The notes beneath the pieces are model-generated. The model was not told the origin of the DNA. It saw nothing but the letters and a program-made list of their open reading frames with translations, and did no database searches. Below are positions 6,792-14,969 of a stretch of DNA of 52,690 bases, piece by piece. Numbering within the stretch: the stretch's first letter is position 1; the number at the start of each line of letters is the position of its first letter. The DNA lies in contig JAGWHY010000009.1 of NCBI GenBank assembly GCA_028873575.1, positions 1 through 52,690 of the forward strand. The letters run 5' to 3'. Position numbers and translations under genes: made by a program. The stretch is from Acidobacteriota bacterium (GTDB taxonomy: Bacteria > Actinomycetota > Acidimicrobiia > Acidimicrobiales > RAAP-2).

Positions 6792-7514
6792 ATGAATCTC
6801 GCTGATCCATCCATGGCTATCACTTCGTCGCTGGATGGCCCTGTTCTCGTGGCGCTTGCCCACGCCGGCAAACCACTCACGGTCTCGGAAGTAGCGAGCA
6901 ATGCCGTTCGGGGATCGGAGATTGGGATTCGAAAGTCGTTAGGCCGATTAGTAGCCCAAGGAATCGTAACCGCCGTTGAGCTCGGAAAAGTTCGTGTCTA
7001 CAGCCTCAACCGAGAGCACGTGGCGGCCGGGGCGGCACTTGAATTAGCCGGATTGAGATCGGTGTTGTGGCAGCGAATCGCTCGAGAAGTCGAGAAATGG
7101 AACGTGCGCCCCCTCTACGCCTGCGTCTTTGGATCGGCAGCTCGCCACGACGGGGACGCCGAAAGCGACATCGATGTATTGCTCGTGCGACCGTCGACTA
7201 CTGCCGAAGTGAACGCGGCGAGCAAGAGCAAAGCAGCCGTGGCCGCGCTGGGACTTTGGACCGAAGTCATTGTGACAAGGGCCATGTCCGACGTTCAAAT
7301 CCGGAAGTGGGAAGCGAACGTTGAGCAGTTGCACGACCTAGTGCGACGCTGGACTGGCAATCCGCTTCAAGTCGTGAGCCTCTCAGCGCATGATTGGGCC
7401 GAGCATCGACGCACCAAGAGCACCGTGTACCAGAACATTCGTCAAGATGAAATTCGTCTCTACGACGAACTGGGACCGTCTCTTTACAAGTATCCGAAGG
7501 TGAAGACCAGCTGA
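6792..7514 (+). CDS. Winged-helix plus MNT-type nucleotidyltransferase (antitoxin)
   Basis: 240 aa. Residues 15-75 form a winged helix (PLTVSEVASNAV, then IRKSLGRLVAQGIVTAVELGKVRVY). A minimal nucleotidyltransferase domain follows, with the GSx10DxD motif at G114-S115 and D126/D128. The C-terminal ~100 residues are family-specific. In known MNT/HEPN pairs the nucleotidyltransferase neutralises the HEPN RNase, in studied cases by AMPylating it. The fused DNA-binding domain should let it repress its own promoter at 6757-6772. Its stop overlaps the next start by one base, so the two are translated together. ATG 6792 is chosen because it lies 8 nt after a good -10; no Shine-Dalgarno is present. 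Confidence 0.8.
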   Translation: MNLADPSMAITSSLDGPVLVALAHAGKPLTVSEVASNAVRGSEIGIRKSLGRLVAQGIVTAVELGKVRVYSLNREHVAAGAALELAGLRSVLWQRIAREVEKWNVRPLYACVFGSAARHDGDAESDIDVLLVRPSTTAEVNAASKSKAAVAALGLWTEVIVTRAMSDVQIRKWEANVEQLHDLVRRWTGNPLQVVSLSAHDWAEHRRTKSTVYQNIRQDEIRLYDELGPSLYKYPKVKTS

Positions 7515-7924
7515 TGGCTTCTCAAATTCGAACCATCGACTGCAGCGCGCGCGAAGCCAATCGAAGACTCCGCACAGCACGCGCGTACTTAGAAGCGGCC
7601 GAGTTGATCTTCGTTGATGATCGAGAGGAATTCGCTGGTGTCGCGGCGGGAAACGCAGTGTTGGCCGGAATCGCCGCCGCTGACGCGATCTGCGGTAAGG
7701 GGTTGAGGAAATGCTTTCGCGGCGATGACCATCGGCAAGCCGCCGAGCTTCTGGCAACGGCTTCGCCCGACGGCCCGAAACACAAGAAACTTTTCGTACG
7801 ACTGTTGGATCTCAAGGACGCGGCGCACTACGGGTTCGGAGATTTTTCCAAATCGAATGCCCTGAAGGCGGTCAAGCTGGCGCGAGAATTAGTCAGTAGC
7901 GCGGACGCCCTATTCCAACGCTGA
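7514..7924 (+). CDS. HEPN-like partner protein (putative toxin)
   Basis: 136 aa, helical, starting inside the stop codon of the nucleotidyltransferase gene. It has the layout of HEPN proteins, including KLFVRLLDLKDAAHYGF near residues 92-108, where this class has a conserved helix with R-x4-x-H-type residues. Here the usual Arg position is Lys101 (KDAAHYG), so it is not the canonical RX4-6H RNase motif. It may be a HEPN subgroup with altered or no RNase activity. The operon with an MNT gene supports a toxin-antitoxin role, which is inferred and not shown. Confidence 0.7.
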   Translation: MASQIRTIDCSAREANRRLRTARAYLEAAELIFVDDREEFAGVAAGNAVLAGIAAADAICGKGLRKCFRGDDHRQAAELLATASPDGPKHKKLFVRLLDLKDAAHYGFGDFSKSNALKAVKLARELVSSADALFQR

Positions 7925-8293
7925 CACCTCCAAGGCGAACTCACTTACTCGTTGATTTAATAAGGACTTATTGCTGACTGAGATTCTTCAAACTGGTCGC
8001 TTCATCTCTGGTGCGCAATGAGAGCTCGCGCCGACCTCGAAAGCCAGCACAATCTCAGCACAATCTTCGCCCCACGTCGTGCGGTGGCGAGGCACCGCGT
8101 TCTGTTTGGCGCAGAACATCAGGTTGGTTGTTGCGACGGCAATCCGTGGAGTGCACGTTGACGACGACGTCCCGGTGCACCAATTTCCTTGTCGAGATTC
8201 ATTCGCCAAAAGTGATCGTTCAGTCGCACGCGCCGTAGTGGAGTCACTCCTGCAGGCGCGATCTCGACATCCACCGAAAGAGCAACATGCGCC
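7925..8293. other. Intergenic region with a paired CAGCACAAT repeat
   Basis: CAGCACAAT occurs twice, 11 bp apart, at 8045-8064, resembling the paired repeat at 4847-4868. No tRNA fragment follows, so it cannot be shown to be an element end. Composition shifts to the GC-rich chromosome around here. No gene is supported. Confidence 0.4.
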
Positions 8294-9091
8294 TCAGTGG
8301 TGGTCTCCCTCACGCCCTAGCGTCTCCACGGGTGTCGCGCCAGGACAAGTCCACTGCGGAGTCGGCCGACTCGTCGGGCCCCAAACGGCGGCTCCGCCGG
8401 CGTCCGAGCGCCAGAACCAGCCAGCCGCGTGGTCAACGGTTGGTTGGCCCTCCGCGGTCTCGCCGGTCAACTGACGCCTGTCTTCCGGATTGTCCTGCCA
8501 CGCCTCACCACGGCCGTAGGGCATCATGTCGAGCAGGCTCAGGGCCCCCATCGTTGGTTCATTGCCTCGTCCCGTCGTCGAGTAGGTGAGAAAGACGCGG
8601 TCACCGTCACGCAGGAAGCACGAGGTAACGCCCATCTCTCCTCCGACTGGCTCGTCTAGACCCCGCGCCGAATACCAATCTTGGGTGTAACCCATGAACG
8701 CAACGTAGGGAGCAACTTCTTCCCACAGACCCGAGGTGACGAAGGCGAGCGAGACGCCACGCGCGTTGAGGTAGGCCGCGTCTTTCACGTGCCAAGCCGT
8801 CATTGTGCAGCCCTCACATTGGCCCTGATGCGGTGCACCGTCGTACCACATGTGCTTGTAGACCATGAGTTCACTGCGACCCTGGAAGAGGTCGAGGAAC
8901 GGGACTTGCCCGTTCGGGCCCGTCACCTGAACCGTGCCGTCGAACTCCACCATAGGCAGTCGGCGGCGCGCCGCGGCAATCGCGTCACCTTCGCGCGTGT
9001 GAGCTTTTTCGCGAACCAGCAGTCGCTCTCGTGCTGCCTCCCACGTGGCTAAGTCGACGATCTGTGGTCTGCCCAATGGCTGTTCTCTCAT
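8294..9091 (-). CDS. DUF899 family thioredoxin-fold protein
   Basis: 265 aa from ATG 9091; TAACCT lies 7 nt upstream, suggesting a leaderless start (an alternative ATG is at 9112). The order is that of the family: an N-terminal helix (REKAHTREGDAIAAARRRLP), a thioredoxin-like core with MVYKHMWY and CEGCTM (a CxxC pair), then SYSTTGRG-type strands and DMMPYGRGE. DUF899 proteins have a thioredoxin-like fold of uncertain function, possibly redox. The C-terminus, after a Trp-rich strand, ends in a Thr/Pro tail longer than usual. It is the first minus-strand gene on the chromosome side of the island, without an obvious operon partner. Confidence 0.75.
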   Translation of the reverse strand: MREQPLGRPQIVDLATWEAARERLLVREKAHTREGDAIAAARRRLPMVEFDGTVQVTGPNGQVPFLDLFQGRSELMVYKHMWYDGAPHQGQCEGCTMTAWHVKDAAYLNARGVSLAFVTSGLWEEVAPYVAFMGYTQDWYSARGLDEPVGGEMGVTSCFLRDGDRVFLTYSTTGRGNEPTMGALSLLDMMPYGRGEAWQDNPEDRRQLTGETAEGQPTVDHAAGWFWRSDAGGAAVWGPTSRPTPQWTCPGATPVETLGREGDHH

Positions 9092-9179
9092 TGTGCCAAG
9101 GTTATGCGTCATCGCAACCCAGTAGGCATTGTCCCGTTATCGTCGACGTTATGCGCGAGTGAGGACCCGGGAGGGGCGA

Positions 9180-9344
9180 ATGACCATGGTGAAATTGCTT
9201 GGCGTGGTGGTGTTAATCCTGGTGGTGTTGTGGCTAATTTTCGCTGTTGTCGGCGTCTTAACCGCAATTATCAGATCCGTCTTGCTGCTCTTGATCGTGG
9301 TCGCCATTTGTTACGGCGTCTACCACCATTTTCAAAAGCACTAA
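9180..9344 (+). CDS. Small hydrophobic membrane protein (54 aa)
   Basis: ATG 9180 follows GGGAGGGG at suitable spacing. Almost the whole chain is hydrophobic (VKLLGVVVLILVVLWLIF, then a second span ending in VVAICYGVYHHF) and closes with a short His/Lys tail. Two membrane spans in a hairpin are likely. No family is recognised, but small actinobacterial membrane proteins of this kind are common. It stands alone between convergent neighbours. Confidence 0.6.
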   Translation: MTMVKLLGVVVLILVVLWLIFAVVGVLTAIIRSVLLLLIVVAICYGVYHHFQKH

Positions 9345-9426
9345 AGCTCCGTTAACTGATCACTATCCAACACCTATGGATCGACGCCGGAAATTCGGCA
9401 GGGCGAAAACCCACTAAATGGACGCT

Positions 9427-10338
9427 TCAGCGAACGCTAACGAGTGTGCCAATCGGTGTGCGTGGCCAAATTGACGCCGCACTGTTGAACGTCATTTCGA
9501 CGCAACCAAGACTTTGGGGGTATCCGTACGACGAGCGAATGAAGCCATGAAGTGCGTCACCTCCGTTGAAGTACGACACCCACGGAATACCCGTGTCGTG
9601 ATACGGCTTGCCGCTCGTGTCGACCCCCGACATCGTGGTGGTCGCGTAGCGCAGGTACACCGGGAACGTTCCATCAGCCGTCGGTGCTCCGGCGACGCCC
9701 GTATTCACGAGTGTCTTGTACACGAGATTGTTGTTCGCGTAAAGCGAAGCGGTCTCCGGCAGCGACTTATTCACGTAAACGTAGTTGTACGTCGAAGGAT
9801 CAACGCGGTGCTGAAGTGCGGCGCGAACCAGCAGCTTCCAGGTCGTGCCGTCGATATTCCCAGTGGTGGCCAATCCATTGACGGATTGAAAGCGCATCAA
9901 CGCGCCCCGTAGGACCACGTTGTCGGTGCCCACGCGCCACTGCGCACGCAGGACGTTCGGCAAGCTGTTGAATCGCCACTGGAATCTACCGGGCACCAGT
10001 TTCGTTGGGCTGACGGAACGGACTGGCTTCACGACCGTGGTCGTCGTGGTCGGCGGCGTCGTGGTGGTAGTGCTGGACGTCGTCACCGGCGCCGTCGTGG
10101 TTGTCGTTGACGTGGTTGACGTCGTGGTGGTGGTTGACGTCGTGGTCGTCGCGCTGCTCGGCTGGAACAACACGGGAAGATAGTGCAGTTCCGCGAGCAG
10201 TTGATCCTCGAGTCGAATGGAAAAGGCGGGAACCGCAAGGGTTCCCGAGGCTGGCGTCACGCCAAGAAAGGAAAGTGAGCCCAGGGTCGCCACGGCGCCC
10301 GCCGCGGTCAAGTGACTCCATTTTTTTATCGACCTCAC
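9427..10338 (-). CDS. L,D-transpeptidase (YkuD) with Thr-rich linker
   Basis: 303 aa. An N-terminal signal segment (residues 9-33) exports it. Residues 63-101 are a nearly pure Thr/Ser linker. A peptidoglycan-binding-like helix region follows (RGALMRFQSVNGLATTGNID), then the YkuD domain to the end. The catalytic set is visible: His264 (HGF) and S276-L-G-C279, with Cys279 as nucleophile. The residue two after Cys is Glu rather than the usual Arg. It forms 3-3 crosslinks in peptidoglycan or attaches proteins to it, outside the membrane. It is divergent from a D,D-carboxypeptidase, which makes the tripeptide/tetrapeptide stems such enzymes use, and the two share the same linker style. Confidence 0.88.
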   Translation of the reverse strand: MRSIKKWSHLTAAGAVATLGSLSFLGVTPASGTLAVPAFSIRLEDQLLAELHYLPVLFQPSSATTTTSTTTTTSTTSTTTTTAPVTTSSTTTTTPPTTTTTVVKPVRSVSPTKLVPGRFQWRFNSLPNVLRAQWRVGTDNVVLRGALMRFQSVNGLATTGNIDGTTWKLLVRAALQHRVDPSTYNYVYVNKSLPETASLYANNNLVYKTLVNTGVAGAPTADGTFPVYLRYATTTMSGVDTSGKPYHDTGIPWVSYFNGGDALHGFIRSSYGYPQSLGCVEMTFNSAASIWPRTPIGTLVSVR

Positions 10339-10448
10339 GTCTTCAGGTTAGTTTCCAACGCCACGAAGAAAATCGCGGGGTTCACGTTCGTGGCGGCCAC
10401 CCAACTCCCCGACCCTTTCACGACGACCATCCCCAGTACATTGAGATT

Positions 10449-11579
10449 GTGAAGCCCTCCCGTCGTACCCGGGGCTGGTCGGGCCTCGTTGCCGGCGTCG
10501 TCGTCTTCGGCCTCGCCACCGGACCCCAATTCAGCGCCGAATTGGCGAGCGCGACGAGCCCGACGACGTCCTCTACCGTGGCGACGTCGAGTACGACGAC
10601 GTCCGTCGCGAGCGGTTCCACCACGACGACCCCGAGCGGATCAACGACGACGACCCTCCCCACCGGATCAACCACCACCACGTTGCCCGTCACCCGGCGC
10701 GTGACGTCGCCCGTTTGGCCCACCATGGGCAGCGCCGCCCTCGCCATCCCCCAACTCAGCGTCGCCGCGTCGTCACCCCGTCAACCCGTCGTCCCCATCG
10801 CCAGTTTGACCAAGCTCATGACGGTTTGGATTGTGCTGCACCAGTTTCCGCTCACCAATTCCGGCTTGGGGGCCTGTGAAACCGTGAGCGCCCGCGACGT
10901 CGCCCTTTATCGCCACGACGTCGCCCAGCAACAGTCCGTTGTCGCGATCGCGCTCGGTCAACGGATATGTGAACGAACGTTGCTGCGCGGTGTCATTGTT
11001 CATTCGGCGGGTGACTACGCGCAGCTGCTCGCCCAGCTCACGGACTTACCAACGACCAATTTCGTCGCGCTCATGAATCGCGAAGCGCTCGCGATGGGCA
11101 TGATTCACACGCACTACGTCGACGAGACCGGGATCTCCTCGGGTGACGTCTCGACGGCGAGCGATCAGCTCATCATCACCGTCGCCGTCATGACGAACGA
11201 ACCACTTATTCGAAGCATCGCCACCTTGACCAAGGTGTGGTTACCGGTGCAGGGTGTGGTCGGCACGTTTACGCCGGACCTCGGTTACGACGGGGTCGCG
11301 GGCGTGAAGTCGGGCTACACCGAAGCGGCCGGTGGCTGTGACGCGATGGCGGTCAATCTGCGTCTCAACACGACCGTCGTCACCACCTACATCGTCGTGC
11401 TCGGTCAACAGTCCAACAACGCACTGGCCCTCGCCGGATCCGTCGCGCTCGCGCTCTATCGATCCATACGCCCCTCGATCGCGCGCGTGGTGACGCCGAG
11501 TGGTGTGCAGGTGGAATGGATTGGCTCACTCGCCGACGTCACGTCGCCGAGCCCCACACCGGCGAACGCGTACTGGTAA
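10449..11579 (+). CDS. D-alanyl-D-alanine carboxypeptidase (peptidase S11)
   Basis: 376 aa from a GTG at 10449. A signal or anchor spans residues 11-33, then a Thr/Ser linker (about 38-80), then the penicillin-binding-protein fold. The active-site SxxK is S119-L-T-K122, and the KTG box appears as KSG (GVKSGYTEAAGGC). The SxN motif is changed: S186-A-G188, where the third residue is normally Asn. This could lower activity or alter preference. The enzyme trims the terminal D-Ala from peptidoglycan stems in the cell wall. A longer open frame upstream (from 10101) overlaps the L,D-transpeptidase linker antisense and is not a credible extension. Confidence 0.85.
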   Translation: MKPSRRTRGWSGLVAGVVVFGLATGPQFSAELASATSPTTSSTVATSSTTTSVASGSTTTTPSGSTTTTLPTGSTTTTLPVTRRVTSPVWPTMGSAALAIPQLSVAASSPRQPVVPIASLTKLMTVWIVLHQFPLTNSGLGACETVSARDVALYRHDVAQQQSVVAIALGQRICERTLLRGVIVHSAGDYAQLLAQLTDLPTTNFVALMNREALAMGMIHTHYVDETGISSGDVSTASDQLIITVAVMTNEPLIRSIATLTKVWLPVQGVVGTFTPDLGYDGVAGVKSGYTEAAGGCDAMAVNLRLNTTVVTTYIVVLGQQSNNALALAGSVALALYRSIRPSIARVVTPSGVQVEWIGSLADVTSPSPTPANAYW

Positions 11580-11632
11580 CTACTCGTCAGCCTTACGGCC
11601 CAATCCGCAGCGCTCAGTGGTACCTTGAGCTC

Positions 11633-12670
11633 ATGTCGCTCGACCCGTCGTGTGCGCGACGCGTCCTGGTCGTCCCGGATAAATTCCGCGGCACCGCGAC
11701 GGCTCAGATCGCGGGGGCGGCGCTGGCGGCCGGCGCGCGCGAGGCCCAGTGGAGCGTGGATGAGTGTCTCGTCGCCGACGGCGGGGAAGGTTTCCTCGAC
11801 GTCTTTGGCGGCGCGAACCGTCACACGGAAATTGTCGATCCGCTCGGCCAACGTCGACGAGTGGGATGGCGACGAGACGGAGCCTCCGCCATTATCGAAA
11901 GCGCGCTCGCGAGTGGCGCGCAGCTCGTGAAGTCCGCGAGTCCCGCGGACGCCATTCGTGCCGACTCGTACGGCGTGGGCGAACTGATTGGAACCGCGCT
12001 CGACGACGGCGCGACGACCATCATCGTGGGCGTGGGTGGCCTCGCCAGCACCGACGGCGGGCGTGGGGCGCTGCGGGCACTCGCGGGACGCGTCCCTTTC
12101 GCCGAGGGTGTTGACGTCGTCGTCGCGGTCGACGTCGCCGTACCCTTTCTCGACGCCGCGATGGTCTTCGCCCGGCAAAAGGGAGCCGACGACGACGCCG
12201 TGACGACCCTGCTCGCCCGGCTCCGCAACGACGCGGCGGAATTTCGAAACGTCACTGGACGCGACGTCCTCACTTCGCTCGACGCCGGAGCGGGTGGTGG
12301 ACTGGCGGGCGGACTGTGGGCGGCCGGCGCGCGCGTCACCTCGGGCTTTGCGCTGGTCGCGCGGCACCAACAGCTCGCCGAACGGATCGCCCGCGCCGAT
12401 CTGGTGCTCTCGGGTGAAGGCCGACTCGACGTGACCTCCCTGTCGGGCAAGGTCACCGGTTCACTCGTCGCCCTGACTCGGGAGTTGTCGACGCCTCTCG
12501 TACTCGTCGCGGGCGACGTGACGCCCGAAGTAGCGCGCCAGCTCACCGACGTCGCGACGTGGAACCTCACCGCCCTCTTTGGCGAGAGCGCCGCGCGCCG
12601 CGACGTGACGCACTGCCTCCGTGAGATCGCCCGTCGCGTCTGTCGGGACTGGACGCGTCAGCCAAACTAA
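11633..12670 (+). CDS. glxK: Glycerate kinase (GarK/GlxK family)
   Basis: 345 aa; ATG 11633 lies 6 nt after TACCTT, a likely leaderless start. Family motifs in order: VVPDKFRGT near the N-terminus, VADGGEGF, YGVGELIGTALDDG, VGVGGLASTDGGRGAL, then AGAGGGLAGGL and SGEGRLDVTSLSGK near the C-terminus. It phosphorylates D-glycerate with ATP, feeding glycolysis from glycerate or glyoxylate breakdown. Length is somewhat short for the family (usually about 380). Downstream genes follow closely on the same strand, but no glyoxylate genes are near, so its metabolic source is not shown here. Confidence 0.9.
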   Translation: MSLDPSCARRVLVVPDKFRGTATAQIAGAALAAGAREAQWSVDECLVADGGEGFLDVFGGANRHTEIVDPLGQRRRVGWRRDGASAIIESALASGAQLVKSASPADAIRADSYGVGELIGTALDDGATTIIVGVGGLASTDGGRGALRALAGRVPFAEGVDVVVAVDVAVPFLDAAMVFARQKGADDDAVTTLLARLRNDAAEFRNVTGRDVLTSLDAGAGGGLAGGLWAAGARVTSGFALVARHQQLAERIARADLVLSGEGRLDVTSLSGKVTGSLVALTRELSTPLVLVAGDVTPEVARQLTDVATWNLTALFGESAARRDVTHCLREIARRVCRDWTRQPN

Positions 12671-12674
12671 GAGG

Positions 12675-13253
12675 GTGACCACGAACGCCGACGACAAACC
12701 CTCGCCCGCACTGACCAATCACGGTCATGGTCGCGTCGCGCCGTTGCGTGGGGCGACCACGACCAGCGTGGGTCGCGCGCCGTGGCTCGTGGCGGGCGCG
12801 TTCGGCATCGTCGTCCTCGCCGTCATCGCCGTCGTCAGTCTTCTGTCCGCCACGAACGACCGCGCGCGGCTCCACCGCCTCCAATCCGAGGGCGTTGCCG
12901 TCGCGGTCAAAGTGGTCACGTGCACCGGCAACATCGGTGGCAGTGGCAGCACGTCCGCGGGCTACTCGTGTCGCGGCTCCTACGTCGTGGGTCACCAGTC
13001 TTTCACCGAACGCGTCGGCTCGAAAACTACTTTCTCTCCGCCGGGCACGATACTGAGGGGCGTCGCCGATCCGCGCCAACCCAGCACGGTCGTGCTGGCG
13101 TCGGCCCTGAAGGACGCGCACGTGTCCCTCGGCTCCTTCCTCGCGCCCCTCGTGCTCGCTCTCGGGACCCTCGCCTTGTCCGTCGCGCTCGGGCGCGACG
13201 TGATTGGTCGTCGGCGATCGCGGTTCGCCGGGCCGGGGGGCGCGCCTCGCTAA
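12675..13253 (+). CDS. Two-span membrane protein of unknown function
   Basis: 192 aa from a GTG at 12675, 4 nt after the glycerate kinase stop. One span at about residues 37-60 (LVAGAFGIVVLAVIAVVSLL) and one near 150-172 (LAPLVLALGTLALSVALG) enclose an external loop of about 90 residues. The loop has three Cys, suiting a small disulfide-linked domain (TCTGNIGG, SCRGSYVVG). The tail is short and basic. The layout resembles DUF3592-type proteins, but that is a guess. It is probably co-transcribed with the genes on either side. Confidence 0.6.
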   Translation: MTTNADDKPSPALTNHGHGRVAPLRGATTTSVGRAPWLVAGAFGIVVLAVIAVVSLLSATNDRARLHRLQSEGVAVAVKVVTCTGNIGGSGSTSAGYSCRGSYVVGHQSFTERVGSKTTFSPPGTILRGVADPRQPSTVVLASALKDAHVSLGSFLAPLVLALGTLALSVALGRDVIGRRRSRFAGPGGAPR

Positions 13254-13265
13254 CCTTCAGGTCTC

Positions 13266-14957
13266 GTGGCAATCCTGGTCGACCTGCAAAACGTTCGCGT
13301 AGACGGCGCTGACCACGACATCCTCACGAATCTAAATCTCACCATCTCGTCGGGCGACCGCGTGGGCGTCGTGGGCGTCAACGGCGCCGGCAAGTCGACG
13401 CTGCTCAAAGTTCTGGCGGGACGTCTGGCCCCGGACGCCGGCCAACTTCGCCGTGGCCGCGAAGTACGCGTCGGTTACCTCGAACAGATTCCCGTCCTGG
13501 GTGAGGGCACGGTGCGCGAAATTCTCGGGTCCGGTTGGGAGATTGACGCCACGCTCGAGCGTCTCGACATGGCCGAGGTCGTCAACGTCCCGGCCACTCA
13601 ACTTTCGGGTGGCCAAGCCAAACGTGTCGCCCTCGCCGAGCTCTTCACGCACCCCTACGACCTTTTGATTTTGGACGAGCCGACCAACCACCTCGACCTC
13701 GAAGCGATTCGTTGGCTCGAAGAGCACGTCCAACGCTTTCGCGGCGCCGTGGTACTGGTCAGCCACGACCGGTATTTGCTCGATCAAGTCACCACGCGCA
13801 TGATCGAAATCGATCGTGGTGTGACCTACGTCCACGCCGGCGGCTACGCGCAACTCCTCGAAGCTCAAGCCGAACGCGAGGAGCGCGCCGCGAGCGCCGA
13901 GCAGACGCGAAGAAACCTGGCACGCACCGAGTTGGCGTGGCTACGCCGTGGCGTAAAGGCTCGCTCCACGAAGCCCCAGGCGCGTATCGACGCGGCGGAG
14001 CGGCTCTTGGCGGCCGCGCCCACCGGGGGTGTTCGAGACGACGCGCTGGAGTTGAACTTCGACACGCCCCGACTCGGGAACACCGTCGTGAAGGCCCACC
14101 GCGTCTCGTTCTCCTTCGACGGCGCGCGCGACGTGGTGCGCGCCGTCGACCTCGACCTCGGTCCGGGCGACCGTGTCGGCGTCGTCGGGCCCAACGGCGC
14201 GGGTAAGTCAACGCTCTTAAACCTCTTGGAGCGTCGACTGGTGCCGACCTCGGGGACGGTGAAGTACGGACCGACCGTGGTCTCGTCGTACTTCGAGCAA
14301 CACGACGGCGACCTCAACCTCGACCTCACGGTCCAAGAGCTCGTCGCCGGACCGCGCGGCGCCCCCGGTTCACCGAGCGACCTCGCGCTGATGCGTCGCT
14401 TTTGGTTCACGGGCGCCCTGCCCCTCACCAAGGCGCGTGACCTCTCGGGCGGCGAGCGGCGTCGCCTCCAACTACTGCTCGTCCTCGCGTCGCGACCGAA
14501 CGTGTTATTTCTCGACGAACCCACCAACGACCTCGACCTCGAGACGATTCGACTCCTCGAGGACTTCTTGCGTCAGTGGCCCGGCACTCTGATCGTCGTC
14601 TCGCACGACCGGACGTTCCTTAGCCGCACCACCGATCGTCTGATCCAGGTGCGCCGCGACGGCACGGTGCGCGACGTCCCCGGAGGCATCGACGCCTGGA
14701 TCGCCCGGGCCAACGACGACCCCGCGCCGCGCGGCGACGACGCACGCGGCGACGATCGCAAAGTGCCGGCGGGTCGTCAACTACGCGAGGCGGAAAAGGA
14801 GATGACGCGCCTCGAACGGCGACGCGCGTCACTCCACGACAAGTTGCTCGCGGCCCCTGACCACGTCGCCCAAGTCGCTCTCGGACGTGAGTTGGCCGAC
14901 GTCCAAGTCGCCCTCGAACGCGCCGAGGCGACGTGGCTCTCGCTGCTCGAAGAGTAG
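13266..14957 (+). CDS. ABC-F family ATPase (Uup/EttA-like)
   Basis: 563 aa from a GTG at 13266; TAACCT nine bases upstream suggests a leaderless start. Two complete ATP-binding cassettes, no membrane spans: Walker A GVNGAGKST and GPNGAGKST, signatures LSGGQAKR and LSGGERRR, Walker B LLILDEPTNHLDLE and VLFLDEPTNDLDLE. Between them lies the charged linker helix pair (LLEAQAEREERAASAEQTR), the P-site interaction motif of the class. A C-terminal coiled coil (REAEKEMTRLERRRASLHD) is like that of Uup. Such proteins act on ribosomes or branched DNA; which one cannot be told here. Confidence 0.9.
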   Translation: MAILVDLQNVRVDGADHDILTNLNLTISSGDRVGVVGVNGAGKSTLLKVLAGRLAPDAGQLRRGREVRVGYLEQIPVLGEGTVREILGSGWEIDATLERLDMAEVVNVPATQLSGGQAKRVALAELFTHPYDLLILDEPTNHLDLEAIRWLEEHVQRFRGAVVLVSHDRYLLDQVTTRMIEIDRGVTYVHAGGYAQLLEAQAEREERAASAEQTRRNLARTELAWLRRGVKARSTKPQARIDAAERLLAAAPTGGVRDDALELNFDTPRLGNTVVKAHRVSFSFDGARDVVRAVDLDLGPGDRVGVVGPNGAGKSTLLNLLERRLVPTSGTVKYGPTVVSSYFEQHDGDLNLDLTVQELVAGPRGAPGSPSDLALMRRFWFTGALPLTKARDLSGGERRRLQLLLVLASRPNVLFLDEPTNDLDLETIRLLEDFLRQWPGTLIVVSHDRTFLSRTTDRLIQVRRDGTVRDVPGGIDAWIARANDDPAPRGDDARGDDRKVPAGRQLREAEKEMTRLERRRASLHDKLLAAPDHVAQVALGRELADVQVALERAEATWLSLLEE

Positions 14958-14969
14958 TTCGCCCGCCGG

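Noticed and set aside
10101-10448. Plus-strand N-terminal extension of the carboxypeptidase
   Set aside because: It is antisense to the Thr-rich linker of the L,D-transpeptidase and has no signal or ribosome site. The open frame is an effect of the repetitive codons.
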